Source: Palsa-892 sp035295845 (GTDB lineage Bacteria > Pseudomonadota > Alphaproteobacteria > Rhizobiales > Xanthobacteraceae). Taken from it: DNA of 64,000 nucleotides. Shown here one piece after another: positions 10,439 through 17,824 of this stretch. Below the pieces are notes generated by a model. The model saw only the letters and a program-made list of their open reading frames with translations, did not search any database and was not told the origin of the DNA. Both the position numbers and the translations under genes were made by a program. Each line of letters starts with the position of its first letter. Position 1 is the first letter of the stretch. The stretch is taken from assembly GCA_035295845.1 (NCBI GenBank), contig DATGIF010000008.1, forward strand, positions 62,001-126,000, written 5' to 3'.

Positions 10439-11662
10439 CTAAAGTGCGGCGCTGGAGAATACCCGCGGCGCCGGGCTGATCACGCGCGCGGTTCCCCCGC
10501 GCATTTCCATCACCGCAAGGCCGCGCTCGCAGGTGCCATCGGTGCGAAAGCGAAAAACACCGTCAATCCCGGTAAAGCCCGACGGATTGGTGAGCGTCGC
10601 TTCGGTGAAACGATTGGGACCTTGCGTTTTCACAAGCGCGGCAACGAGCGAAACCGCATCGTAGGTAAGGCTCGCGGTGCGCGTCGGCTCCTGGCCGTAG
10701 CGGGCTTTATAGCGATCGGAGAAGGCGCGATAGGCGGCGGAGTCGGGGGCGGCGAACCAGGCCCCGGCGAGCTTCGGATCGGCGAAGAGTTTCGGATCGT
10801 CCCACAATCCCGTGCCGATCAATTGCATTCGCTGCACGCCGTTCTTTTCGAGCATCTGCACGATCAGGGATGTGGTGTCGGAGGAGTCGGCGATGAAAAC
10901 GGCATCGGCCTGTTTGGATGCCAGCGCGACGCGCTTCACCGGCTCGGCAAATTTCGTCTGGTCGGTCGCATAGTGCTCGAGCGTCATGATCCGCGCGCCG
11001 GTTTGCGAGACCGCCTGTTGCAGCTGCGCCTCGACCACCGCGCCATAGGCGTTATCGGGAAGAAGGGCGACGAGCGACCGCTTGCCGTTCGCCACCGCGT
11101 AGCGAACAATGCGTTCGACGTCGGACTCCGGCAAGAAGCTCAGGAGATAGACGCCGGGCGCCGCCACGTTGGTGTCGGTCGAAAAGGCGATCATCGGAAT
11201 GCCGCGGGCTTTCGTGACTTGCCCCGCGGCGGCGACCGAGCCGCTGAACAACGGCCCCAGCACGATCTCGGCGCCTTCCTGGATCGCGGCACGGGCCGCG
11301 GCCTGCGCGCCTTGCGACGTGCCGCCGTCATCCTTGACGATCAGCTGCACGTTGGGGCCGGAGAATTCCGCGAGCGCAAGCTCGGCGGCATTCTTCATCG
11401 ACTGCGCCGCAGCCCCCGCATTGCCGCCCGCGCCCAAAGGCAGGATCAGGGCGACGCGCGCGGGTCCCGTTGCCATCCCCGGGCCGAGCGGCAGGTCGGC
11501 GGTGGCCGGATTCGCGGCGGCGGGCTCGGCGGGCGCCGTGTCGATCGGACCGCTGCCGATCGGGCCCAAGACCGTCGAGCAGCCCCCCAATGCGATGCCC
11601 ATGCAAGCCATGAGCACCCGCGGAGCAGGCAGGAAACGGAGGAATAAAGACTGCGCGGTCAT
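10439..11662 (-). CDS. Penicillin-binding protein activator-like lipoprotein (periplasmic-binding fold)
   Basis: A 407-residue predicted lipoprotein with signal peptide and lipobox LGGC (Cys28). A Pro/Ala-rich linker precedes a periplasmic-binding (Leu/Ile/Val-binding type) domain: RVALILPLG, VLGPLFSGSVAA, IPMIAFSTD, LSFLPESDVERIV and LTYDAVSLVAALV. Proteins of this layout are annotated LpoA-like or 'penicillin-binding protein activator'; a role in outer-membrane control of peptidoglycan synthases is family knowledge, not shown here. It is divergent from rsmI, an arrangement also seen in other proteobacteria where lpoA, rsmI and yraN cluster. Confidence 0.8.
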   Translation of the reverse strand: MTAQSLFLRFLPAPRVLMACMGIALGGCSTVLGPIGSGPIDTAPAEPAAANPATADLPLGPGMATGPARVALILPLGAGGNAGAAAQSMKNAAELALAEFSGPNVQLIVKDDGGTSQGAQAAARAAIQEGAEIVLGPLFSGSVAAAGQVTKARGIPMIAFSTDTNVAAPGVYLLSFLPESDVERIVRYAVANGKRSLVALLPDNAYGAVVEAQLQQAVSQTGARIMTLEHYATDQTKFAEPVKRVALASKQADAVFIADSSDTTSLIVQMLEKNGVQRMQLIGTGLWDDPKLFADPKLAGAWFAAPDSAAYRAFSDRYKARYGQEPTRTASLTYDAVSLVAALVKTQGPNRFTEATLTNPSGFTGIDGVFRFRTDGTCERGLAVMEMRGGTARVISPAPRVFSSAAL

Positions 11663-11730
11663 AGCGAAGCGGACGCTGTGCGGATGGGGCCCCGCCCGCT
11701 AACATTCGCATCGAACCCGGCGACGATGCC

Positions 11731-12636
11731 ATGCCCGACCAGAAGCCGAAACGAAAGCCCCGCGTTCCCATACCGCTTGCCATTGATCCGGTGGACCTTG
11801 CTCCGGGGCTTCATGTGGTCGCGACACCCATCGGTCATCTTGGCGACATTACCCTGCGCGCGCTTGCGACGATCGCCGCCGCCGACCTGGTGCTTTGTGA
11901 AGACACTCGTGTCACGCGCAAACTCCTCGACCGCTATGGCCTCGCCCCATCCCTCGCTGCCTATCACGACCATAATGCGGCGACGGTCCGGCCGCAGATA
12001 TTGCAACGCCTCGCCGAGGGAGCGGCGATTGTGCTCGTCTCCGACGCCGGAACCCCACTTATCTCCGATCCCGGTTATAAACTCGTTGCCGCCGCCATTG
12101 CGGCCGGCCATCGGGTTTACCCCGTGCCGGGGGCCTCGGCGCTGCTCTCGGCGCTGGTCACGGCGGGCCTGCCCACCGACCGGTTCTACTTCGAGGGCTT
12201 TCTGCCGCAAAAAGCGGGGCAACGGCAGAGCCGGATCACGGAGCTCGCGGAGATTCCCGCAACGCTTGTTCTCTATGAAACCGGCCCACGCCTCGCTGAA
12301 AGTCTCGCTGATCTCGCGAGCATCCTCGGCCCACGCGCGGCCGCCGTCTGCCGCGAGCTCACAAAAGTTTTCGAGGAGGTTCGCCGCGGGCCGCTCGCTG
12401 AACTCGCCGCGCACTATGCGAAGGCGGCGACGCCGAAAGGCGAGATCGTGCTCGTCATCGCGCCGCCCGACGATAAAGCGGACAGCGTTTCTTCCGAGGA
12501 GCTCGACCGCCTGTTGAAGCGCGCGCTCGCGCGCGGCTCGCTCAAGGATGCGGTCGCCGAAGTGAGCGGCGAGACCGGCGTGAAGCGGCGCGCAGTGTAC
12601 GCGCGGGCGCTCGCGCTCGCGGAAAGCAACCGATGA
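11731..12636 (+). CDS. rsmI: 16S rRNA (cytidine1402-2'-O)-methyltransferase RsmI
   Basis: SAM-dependent tetrapyrrole-methylase-fold enzyme that methylates C1402 of 16S rRNA in the decoding centre. The 301-residue protein shows LHVVATPIGHLGDITLRAL, the CEDTRVTRKLL motif, LVSDAGTPLISDPG and PGASALLSALVTAGLPTDRF. The stop overlaps the yraN start by 4 bp (ATGA), so the two are translationally coupled. Confidence 0.96.
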   Translation: MPDQKPKRKPRVPIPLAIDPVDLAPGLHVVATPIGHLGDITLRALATIAAADLVLCEDTRVTRKLLDRYGLAPSLAAYHDHNAATVRPQILQRLAEGAAIVLVSDAGTPLISDPGYKLVAAAIAAGHRVYPVPGASALLSALVTAGLPTDRFYFEGFLPQKAGQRQSRITELAEIPATLVLYETGPRLAESLADLASILGPRAAAVCRELTKVFEEVRRGPLAELAAHYAKAATPKGEIVLVIAPPDDKADSVSSEELDRLLKRALARGSLKDAVAEVSGETGVKRRAVYARALALAESNR

Positions 12637-13013
12637 GCGAATTCGCGGGCAACGCCAAGCGCAAGGCCGCCTTTCGCCTCGGTGTTTCGGCGGAGAACGC
12701 GGCCGCCATCTTCCTTGCCGCCAAGGGCTACCGCACCATCGCCCGGCGCTGGAAAAGCCCGGCCGGCGAGATCGATCTCGTGGTCAAGCGCGGGCGGCTG
12801 ATCGTCTTCGTCGAGGTGAAGGCGCGGAAAGGCTTCGACGAAGCGGCGGAATCGATGCTCCCGCGGCAGCGCCGCCGCATCGTCGCCGCGGCCGAAGCCT
12901 GGCTTGCGGCCCACCCCCAACATGCGGGATACGACATGCGCTTCGACGCCATCCTGGTCGCGCCGGGCCGGATGCCGCGGCATATTGTTTCGGCCTTCGA
13001 AGCCGATTGTTGA
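12633..13013 (+). CDS. yraN: YraN/UPF0102 family endonuclease-fold protein
   Basis: A 126-residue protein of the UPF0102 family, which has a restriction-endonuclease-like fold. It carries the motif pattern GEIDLVVKRGRLIVFVEVKAR (metal-binding E..D..E.K), followed by MLPRQRRRIVAAAEAWL. The biochemical role is unsettled; a link to DNA uptake or processing has been proposed for the family. It is coupled to rsmI and lies 9 bp upstream of gshB. Confidence 0.93.
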   Translation: MSEFAGNAKRKAAFRLGVSAENAAAIFLAAKGYRTIARRWKSPAGEIDLVVKRGRLIVFVEVKARKGFDEAAESMLPRQRRRIVAAAEAWLAAHPQHAGYDMRFDAILVAPGRMPRHIVSAFEADC

Positions 13014-13022
13014 GGAGCATCG

Positions 13023-13973
13023 ATGAGCCTTCGCGTCGCCGTTCAAATGGACCCGATCGAGCGCATCCGCATCGCGGGCGATTCGACCTTCGCGCTGCTT
13101 CTAGAGGGCGAGCGGCGCGGGCATGCGATCTCCTATTACACGCCCGAGCGGCTCGCGATGATCGATGGCCGCGTGTTCACGACGGTACAGCCGCTTTCGG
13201 TGCGCGACCAGGAAGGCAGCCACTTTACGCTCGGCGAAGGAAAGCGCGTGGGGCTTTCCTCGTTCGATGTGGTCTTGATGCGCCAAGATCCGCCCTTCGA
13301 TTTGAACTACATCACCGCGACGCATCTTTTGGAGCGGGTGCAGCCGAAGACGCTTGTCGTCAACGACCCCGCCGAAGTGCGGAACGCGCCGGAAAAAATG
13401 TTCGTGAACGAATTCGCGGACCTCATGCCGCCGACGCTGATCACGCGCGAGCTCGCTGAAATCAAGGCTTTCCGCGCAGAACACGGCGACGTGGTGATGA
13501 AGCCGCTCTACGGCAATGGCGGCGAGGCGGTGTTCCGGGTCGGCCGCGAAGACGTCAATTTCGGCTCGCTCTACGAGCTTTTCGCCAAGATCTTCCGCGA
13601 GCCATGGGTGACGCAGAAGTACCTTGCCGCCGTGAAGGAGGGCGACAAGCGCATCATTCTCGTCGACGGCGAATTCGCGGGCGCCGTCAATCGCGTGCCG
13701 GCGGCGGACGACCTTCGCTCGAACATGGTACGCGGCGGACTCGCCAAGGCCACCGAATTGACCGCGCGCGAGCGCGAAATCTGCGAGCGGCTGAAGCCCG
13801 CGCTGAAAAAGCGCAGGCTTCTCTTTGCCGGCATCGACGTCATCGGCGGCCTCTTGACCGAGATCAACGTCACCTCGCCCACCGGCATCCGCGCGGTGAA
13901 AAAGCTCGGCGGCCCCGACATCGCCGCATTGATTTGGGATGCGATCGAACGCCAGCGGCAGCCGCGCGTGTGA
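13023..13973 (+). CDS. gshB: Glutathione synthetase
   Basis: ATP-grasp enzyme joining gamma-glutamylcysteine and glycine. At 316 residues it is the usual bacterial length. It shows MDPIERIRIAGDSTFAL at the N-terminus, VLMRQDPPFDLNYITATHLLE, NDPAEVRNAPEKMFV, KPLYGNGGEAVFR and the C-terminal GIDVIGGLLTEINVTSPTGI. An ATG with GAGG upstream lies 9 bp after yraN. The gene order rsmI-yraN-gshB is conserved in Hyphomicrobiales. Confidence 0.97.
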   Translation: MSLRVAVQMDPIERIRIAGDSTFALLLEGERRGHAISYYTPERLAMIDGRVFTTVQPLSVRDQEGSHFTLGEGKRVGLSSFDVVLMRQDPPFDLNYITATHLLERVQPKTLVVNDPAEVRNAPEKMFVNEFADLMPPTLITRELAEIKAFRAEHGDVVMKPLYGNGGEAVFRVGREDVNFGSLYELFAKIFREPWVTQKYLAAVKEGDKRIILVDGEFAGAVNRVPAADDLRSNMVRGGLAKATELTAREREICERLKPALKKRRLLFAGIDVIGGLLTEINVTSPTGIRAVKKLGGPDIAALIWDAIERQRQPRV

Positions 13974-13997
13974 GTTTTTAGCGCCAATCGATCCCCC

Positions 13998-14945
13998 ATG
14001 AACGCGTTTCTTACGAGCATTGCCTTTGTTTTTCTCTCGCTCGTGCCGGAGGCGGCGTTCGCCGACGGCGAGTGCAAGTTCGGGCCGCAAAAAACGATCA
14101 CCCTCAAGAACATGGGGCCGTGCGAATTCGATCTCGAAAAACTAAGCTTCGCGGGCGATCCCGCCCAGCAGGCCGCCTGCCTCACCACGCCGGTTCTGAA
14201 ATTCGGCCAGCTCGGACCGCGCGCCGAACTCCCCGCCGACTTTGCCAAACGCGTCGGACAGGCGACCGATCTTCCGACACAGGAAGAGGTGCATACGCTG
14301 CTTCAGGATTTCGGCCTCGACGACAAATTCGGGCCGGCGCTGGCGGCGCCCCTCGCGAGCGCGCGCGACAACGATCCGCTTTCGCCCTTCGTGCGCTACT
14401 TCGTCATGCACGACACGAGTTCGCCGAACTACACGCGGCGCGATTTTCCGCCCGACATCGATCACGATTCCGGAATCAACAGTCTTGCCCGCTACGTCTG
14501 CTCGAACAAGATCGAGCGCGCGCATGTGTTCATCAATCGCAGCGGCGAGGTGCTGTTCGCCCACGACTTCAGCGTGCCGTGGCGGGCGACCAAATTCGAG
14601 ATGGCAACCAATTTCGATTCGGCGCTGAAGGGGCTGTTCGTGCATGTGGAATTGATCCAGCCGCGGCGGAGCGAGCCGAGCCACGGCTGGCTCAATGATT
14701 TTCAGGCGCCGACGCCGGGATTTTCCGCCGCGCAATATGAGCGGCTCGCGCTGGTCTACATCGTCGCGAGCCGCCGCGCGGGCCACTGGCTGATCCCCGC
14801 CTTTCACGCGGTGATCGACGAAGGCATCTACGACAAGCACGACGATCCGCAGAATTTCGAATTCGCGGTCTTCAACGAGAATCTGGAAAAGCTCCTGGCG
14901 CGGCTGAAGAATCCGCCGGCCAAGCAGGGTGCTTTTGTTCCCTAA
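13998..14945 (+). CDS. Secreted protein, N-acetylmuramoyl-L-alanine amidase-like (uncertain)
   Basis: A 315-residue protein with a signal peptide (about residues 1-22, ending VPEAAFA). The mature part has RYFVMHDTSS, HVFINRSGEVLFAHDF, GLFVHVELIQP, SAAQYERLALVYIVASRRAG and FHAVIDEGIYDKHDDPQNFE. These resemble amidase_2/AmpD-type Zn amidases: a first His after a hydrophobic strand, an 'FINRSGEV' strand, a later His, and an acidic or His residue in HDDP. The resemblance is by pattern only; this is not a typical AmpD. It probably acts on peptidoglycan in the periplasm. It follows gshB by 24 bp, and an IS1595 element starts 18 bp after its stop. Confidence 0.5.
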   Translation: MNAFLTSIAFVFLSLVPEAAFADGECKFGPQKTITLKNMGPCEFDLEKLSFAGDPAQQAACLTTPVLKFGQLGPRAELPADFAKRVGQATDLPTQEEVHTLLQDFGLDDKFGPALAAPLASARDNDPLSPFVRYFVMHDTSSPNYTRRDFPPDIDHDSGINSLARYVCSNKIERAHVFINRSGEVLFAHDFSVPWRATKFEMATNFDSALKGLFVHVELIQPRRSEPSHGWLNDFQAPTPGFSAAQYERLALVYIVASRRAGHWLIPAFHAVIDEGIYDKHDDPQNFEFAVFNENLEKLLARLKNPPAKQGAFVP

Positions 14946-14955
14946 ATGTTCTTGT

Positions 14956-14987
14956 GCCTACCAGGGGATTATATACTTTGCAAACCA
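14956..14987. repeat. Left end of IS1595 element 1: target duplication and inverted repeat
   Basis: The 8-bp target duplication GCCTACCA (14956-14963) is repeated exactly at 17776-17783. The left inverted repeat (14964-14987) begins GGGGATTATATACTT and matches the inverse of the right end at 20 of 24 positions, differing at positions 3, 5, 16 and 17. An 8-bp duplication is what the IS1595 family normally generates. Confidence 0.9.
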
Positions 14988-15012
14988 TGCCTGTTTGGAG
15001 CATGGTTGCTAA

Positions 15013-15654
15013 ATGGGGATGTTGGAATTTTATTCTACTGCCCTTGTCCGGGCATTTTTGGAGAGCGTTAGCCTCTCTCAGGCCGCCGTATTTTTAGCGG
15101 TGGCCGCTGTGGGCTTATTTGGTAACCGCCTGCGCGACTCAGCCGCTGCTCACGCTGGCATTACGAGCGGCAAAACAGCACTCGTGATCCTAGTTGCCCT
15201 TTTATGCGCTCGTTTTCCATTTGCGATCTACAGCCTTTGGGATGACGAACATTCAGGCCGTTTGCGGGCTGAGTGTCTACTCGCCCAGGCAAATGATGGC
15301 CAAAGCCAACGAAAGGCGTTTATTGGACAAAATCTGCAAGGATTCTACGCCAAGACGCAGGAACTGATGCATCGAAAAATTACGCCAGACCAATTCCCGG
15401 CGTGGGCTGTCGAGGAAGGCCGTCTAGCCAGCGAAATGGCGGGCTGGGTCAATTCCAATATGGGCGCTCCTGCGGTTGCCAGACTGCAAGATATGGATGG
15501 CCCCAGTTATGATTTTTCGGGGATGCCATCGATCAGCGCCGAATATGTCGGCGCACTGAATTGGCTAAACAAAGTATCAGCTAATCTACAGATCCTTCAG
15601 CGTCAGCCCGAATGGGATAGCTTTAAAACGACTACCGCCTTGAAGTGTCCTTAG
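15013..15654 (+). CDS. Hypothetical membrane protein, IS passenger
   Basis: A 213-residue protein, not recognised. Two hydrophobic segments (about residues 22-37 and 53-73) precede a soluble C-terminal part of about 140 residues, predicted to be largely helical with few charged clusters. ATG codons at 15013 and 15019 both follow a short G-rich stretch. It is the only plus-strand gene of the element and starts 26 bp inside the left inverted repeat. Its 3' end overlaps the 3' end of the convergent 56-aa gene by 23 bp. It may belong to the passenger cassette functionally, but nothing in the sequence proves this. Confidence 0.6.
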   Translation: MGMLEFYSTALVRAFLESVSLSQAAVFLAVAAVGLFGNRLRDSAAAHAGITSGKTALVILVALLCARFPFAIYSLWDDEHSGRLRAECLLAQANDGQSQRKAFIGQNLQGFYAKTQELMHRKITPDQFPAWAVEEGRLASEMAGWVNSNMGAPAVARLQDMDGPSYDFSGMPSISAEYVGALNWLNKVSANLQILQRQPEWDSFKTTTALKCP

Positions 15655-15802
15655 GGGATTTAGCCATCCGCTCTGGGACGGATTTGTGTTTGGCGACTTT
15701 CTTGAGTGCCTCATCAAACTCAGCCTCGGCCTGATCGGCCTCATGCTCGCGGGCAGCCTCGCGGAATTTCTCAATCTGGCGCTTAGAAAGGGATTTCGTC
15801 AT
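15632..15802 (-). CDS. 56-aa helical small protein, third gene of the Panacea cassette
   Basis: Small gene read from ATG 15802 to TAG 15632. The protein begins MTKSLSKRQIEKFREAAREH and is highly charged and almost certainly alpha-helical throughout (Glu/Lys/Ala/Arg-rich). Its start codon lies inside the last codons of the upstream 122-aa gene, with a 20-bp overlap in another frame. This is typical of coupled translation. Short charged proteins of this kind are common in alphaproteobacteria, but no function is known to me. It may be an accessory or chaperone-like partner of the putative toxin-antitoxin pair. Confidence 0.6.
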   Translation of the reverse strand: MTKSLSKRQIEKFREAAREHEADQAEAEFDEALKKVAKHKSVPERMAKSPKDTSRR

Positions 15803-16151
15803 CCTCGTCCCATAGGCCCATATCTTCCGGCGGCGCTATTTCCACCCACAGCTTGTAGACTACTCGGTTCTGCTCATCTAGGCGCACCCAGATGCGGTAG
15901 GACGGAATGATTTCGCCGCCTATGAACCGCAATTTAGTTTTCGCGATTCTGAGATTGGGGAAACCTGGTACAACCGGCAAGCCAAGCGGGTTGCGATGCA
16001 GTGCGTAATCTATGGGCGCTAACGCATCATCGAAAAATTGATGTGTCCCGCAATTGGCAACGGCTACGTCCCAAGACTGCTCTTCAACGATTTGCCAGCC
16101 TCTAGGTGGCCCATTTCCATTCCCGTGCGAGTTCCTTTGTCCGTTTGACAT
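15783..16151 (-). CDS. 122-aa protein, candidate toxin partner of the Panacea protein
   Basis: Not recognised with certainty. After a Gly/Asn-rich start, the protein has a helix-like stretch (FFDDALAPIDYALHRNP) and then beta-strand-like segments SYRIWVRLDEQ and RVVYKLWVEI. This helix-then-strands order, with an 'ID.AL..NP..LP' pattern, resembles RelE/ParE-type toxins; that is inference from layout. It ends in an acidic tail (DEDDEIPF). Its start overlaps the end of the Panacea-domain gene by 50 bp in a different frame, so expression of the two is tightly linked. Confidence 0.55.
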   Translation of the reverse strand: MSNGQRNSHGNGNGPPRGWQIVEEQSWDVAVANCGTHQFFDDALAPIDYALHRNPLGLPVVPGFPNLRIAKTKLRFIGGEIIPSYRIWVRLDEQNRVVYKLWVEIAPPEDMGLWDEDDEIPF

Positions 16152-16665
16152 CGTCGTCAGTCACAGGTTCGTCGGACAGAAAGGCGAACTCGTAAGGAAG
16201 ATCGTCCCGATCATTGAGCACCCGCCACCGGATGTCGTGGCTCGCATTGCTCGCTTCTGTCGCATTCATCGGTCGTAATTCGCGAATCACCTCATCTACA
16301 AGATGTATCTCATCCTGTGTGAAATGTTCTAGAACTGGCTCACGTAGCGGGATGATACGGTGCTGATCGCGCGGCCCAAGCGGCTTATGTTCGATTTGAA
16401 TAGCCCCCTCGGCTTCCAATTCCCTGCGCACCGGAATCATAGCGCGCGGAGCTGGGCCGGCCTTCAGCCGAAAGTATCGAAGGCCAGTCAACGGCACTCC
16501 AAATCGCTCGAATGCCAAAAAATCGGAGCGGTATAGAATTTTGTTGAGCTTAACCGCGCCAAACCACGGATCGTCACGGCTCTGCTTCGCAACATAAATA
16601 ATCAGTTCCCGGAACCTCTGAAGGCCCCGTGGCACGTTGACCGTGAAGTGCAGACGCTCGTCCAA
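16102..16665 (-). CDS. Panacea/SocA-domain antitoxin-like protein
   Basis: A 187-residue protein with the DUF4065/Panacea signature: FGAVKLNKILYRSDFLAF around residues 35-52, GVPLTGLRYFRLKAGPAP, and a following helical RRELEAEGAI segment. Panacea domains are known as versatile antitoxin domains that neutralise unrelated toxins encoded next door; SocA-type members can act as proteolytic adaptors. The gene is first in a minus-strand cassette and overlaps the next gene by 50 bp. An inverted repeat (GTGAT-N7-ATCAC) sits just upstream of its start. The domain call is firm; which neighbour it neutralises is inference. Confidence 0.85.
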   Translation of the reverse strand: MDERLHFTVNVPRGLQRFRELIIYVAKQSRDDPWFGAVKLNKILYRSDFLAFERFGVPLTGLRYFRLKAGPAPRAMIPVRRELEAEGAIQIEHKPLGPRDQHRIIPLREPVLEHFTQDEIHLVDEVIRELRPMNATEASNASHDIRWRVLNDRDDLPYEFAFLSDEPVTDDDVKRTKELAREWKWAT

Positions 16666-16676
16666 GATTCACCTCT

Positions 16677-16693
16677 GTGATCACGAGAATCAC
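16677..16693. promoter_or_regulatory. Candidate operator upstream of the Panacea cassette
   Basis: GTGAT (16677-16681) and ATCAC (16689-16693) form an inverted repeat with a 7-nt spacer, 12 bp upstream of the Panacea ATG. The first half is part of the perfect palindrome GTGATCAC. A TATATAT stretch at about 16705-16711 could be the -10 box. Autoregulation is typical of toxin-antitoxin operons, but no binding protein is shown here. Confidence 0.4.
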
Positions 16694-16787
16694 TTGGACA
16701 AGGATATATAGTGGACTGTTGACTGCGGCTCAATCTTACGGTATGCGCCGCCGCCTTATCAGCGAGTCGGCTATTTTCCCTCTTTTT

Positions 16788-17711
16788 TCAAAGACTTACG
16801 GAAGGACGATAAGTTAGGCGCTTCCCAACAATTCCTTTCATGGCTCTCGCCGCCCTATTTTCGTCACTGACCCCAAGCCCAATTCGATTCGAATAACGGA
16901 AGTCAAATTCGCTCAGATAGCGATGCAAATGCTTCTCTTTGCAATGCTGGTACACGCCTTTCATGCCGCGTTTGAAGATCGAATAATAATTCTCGACCGT
17001 GTTTGCATGAGCGCCGGGGCGAGCATATTGGCCGTCCATATGCGTCACCGCCTTATGGCTCAAAAATTCTTTGCCAACCGCCATGTAGTGACGGGCTTCG
17101 TCGGTCTGGAAATGGCTTTCGCGGTCGATGTTGTCGCGCACAATCGGCACAATGTCCGCCACCGACGTACTGCCAATGTGGAAGCTGCGGGCTGACCCGC
17201 CACGCTCCACGAGCGTCAGCACAACGTTTTTGTGAGCGAAGCCGCCCTTGGCGTTCTTCGGCTGGCCTTCCAAGCGGCCAATGAAAGTCTCGTCCGCCTC
17301 GACAGTCTTCCCGCCGCCGCCCATCGGCGCGAGGCTTCCAGCGCGCATCGCTTCGCGAATGCGATGGCAAAGGAACCAAGCCGACTTGTAGGTGATCTCC
17401 AACGTCCGGTGCATCTGGTGGGCGCTGATGCCCTTCTTGCTCGCGCTCATCAGGTAAACCGCTTGCAGCATCTTGTGCAGCGGTATGTGGGCCGACTCGA
17501 ACACCGTGCCGACCTTCACCGTGAACTGCTTCCGGCACTCGTTGCACTTGTGAACGCCGATCCGGTGCGCGTCGCCTTTCAAGCGGGTAATCCGCTTAAC
17601 ATCAGTATTTCCGCAATGAGGACACACCGGCCCTTCGGGCCACAGAATACTTTCCAAGTGAGTGAAGGCGGATTTCTCGTCTTGGAAGTACTTTTTTGCT
17701 AGAATTGACAT
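16788..17711 (-). CDS. IS1595-family transposase (ISXO2-like), intact
   Basis: DDE-type transposase of 307 residues. It has an N-terminal zinc ribbon (C30-x2-C33 and C56-x2-C59), a helix-turn-helix-like middle (KKGISAHQMHRTLEITYKSA), then the catalytic domain: first acid in EADETFIG, second in FQTDEARHY and third in NTVENYYSIFKRG. The C-terminus YQHCKEKHLHRYLSEFDFRY is typical of the family. The start at 17711 has AAGG upstream. The frame is uninterrupted, so element 1 may still be mobile, unlike the broken copy in element 2. Confidence 0.95.
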   Translation of the reverse strand: MSILAKKYFQDEKSAFTHLESILWPEGPVCPHCGNTDVKRITRLKGDAHRIGVHKCNECRKQFTVKVGTVFESAHIPLHKMLQAVYLMSASKKGISAHQMHRTLEITYKSAWFLCHRIREAMRAGSLAPMGGGGKTVEADETFIGRLEGQPKNAKGGFAHKNVVLTLVERGGSARSFHIGSTSVADIVPIVRDNIDRESHFQTDEARHYMAVGKEFLSHKAVTHMDGQYARPGAHANTVENYYSIFKRGMKGVYQHCKEKHLHRYLSEFDFRYSNRIGLGVSDENRAARAMKGIVGKRLTYRPSVSL

Positions 17712-17751
17712 GGCCTTAGCTCCTTATAGAGCCAAAGTACCAAGTCGGTTG

Positions 17752-17783
17752 TGGTTTGTCAAGTATATAAACGCCGCCTACCA
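17752..17783. repeat. Right end of IS1595 element 1: inverted repeat and target duplication
   Basis: The right inverted repeat is 17752-17775; read inward it begins GGCGTTTATATACTT and pairs with the left end at 20 of 24 positions. The target duplication GCCTACCA follows at 17776-17783, about 40 bp before comM. Confidence 0.9.
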
Positions 17784-17824
17784 CCTCTTTCCGCTAATTT
17801 CGATGCGGGAACCGGGGGATCTCC

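Larger units (their letters stand above)
14964..17775 (-). mobile_element. IS1595-family 'transporter' insertion sequence (element 1), 2.8 kb with passenger genes
   Basis: Complete element of 2812 bp bounded by imperfect 24-bp inverted repeats and a perfect 8-bp target duplication. The intact transposase gene is at the right end. The left 1.8 kb carries passengers: a membrane protein gene on the plus strand, and a minus-strand cassette of a Panacea-domain protein, a 122-aa protein and a 56-aa protein. Base composition is visibly poorer in G+C than the flanking genes. IS1595 members carrying passenger genes are a known class (transporter IS). The insertion separates the amidase-like gene from comM and breaks neither. 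Confidence 0.9.

Noticed and set aside
15586..15774. 62-codon minus-strand frame at the 3' end of the 213-aa gene
   Set aside because: It competes with the 56-aa frame on the same strand, which has better protein-like composition and coupling to the upstream gene; this one is Pro/Arg/Ser-rich and lacks a start context.
14946..17824. A genomic island or prophage fragment between gshB region and comM
   Set aside because: All foreign DNA is accounted for by one IS1595 element with exact 8-bp duplications; there is no integrase, att site or phage gene.
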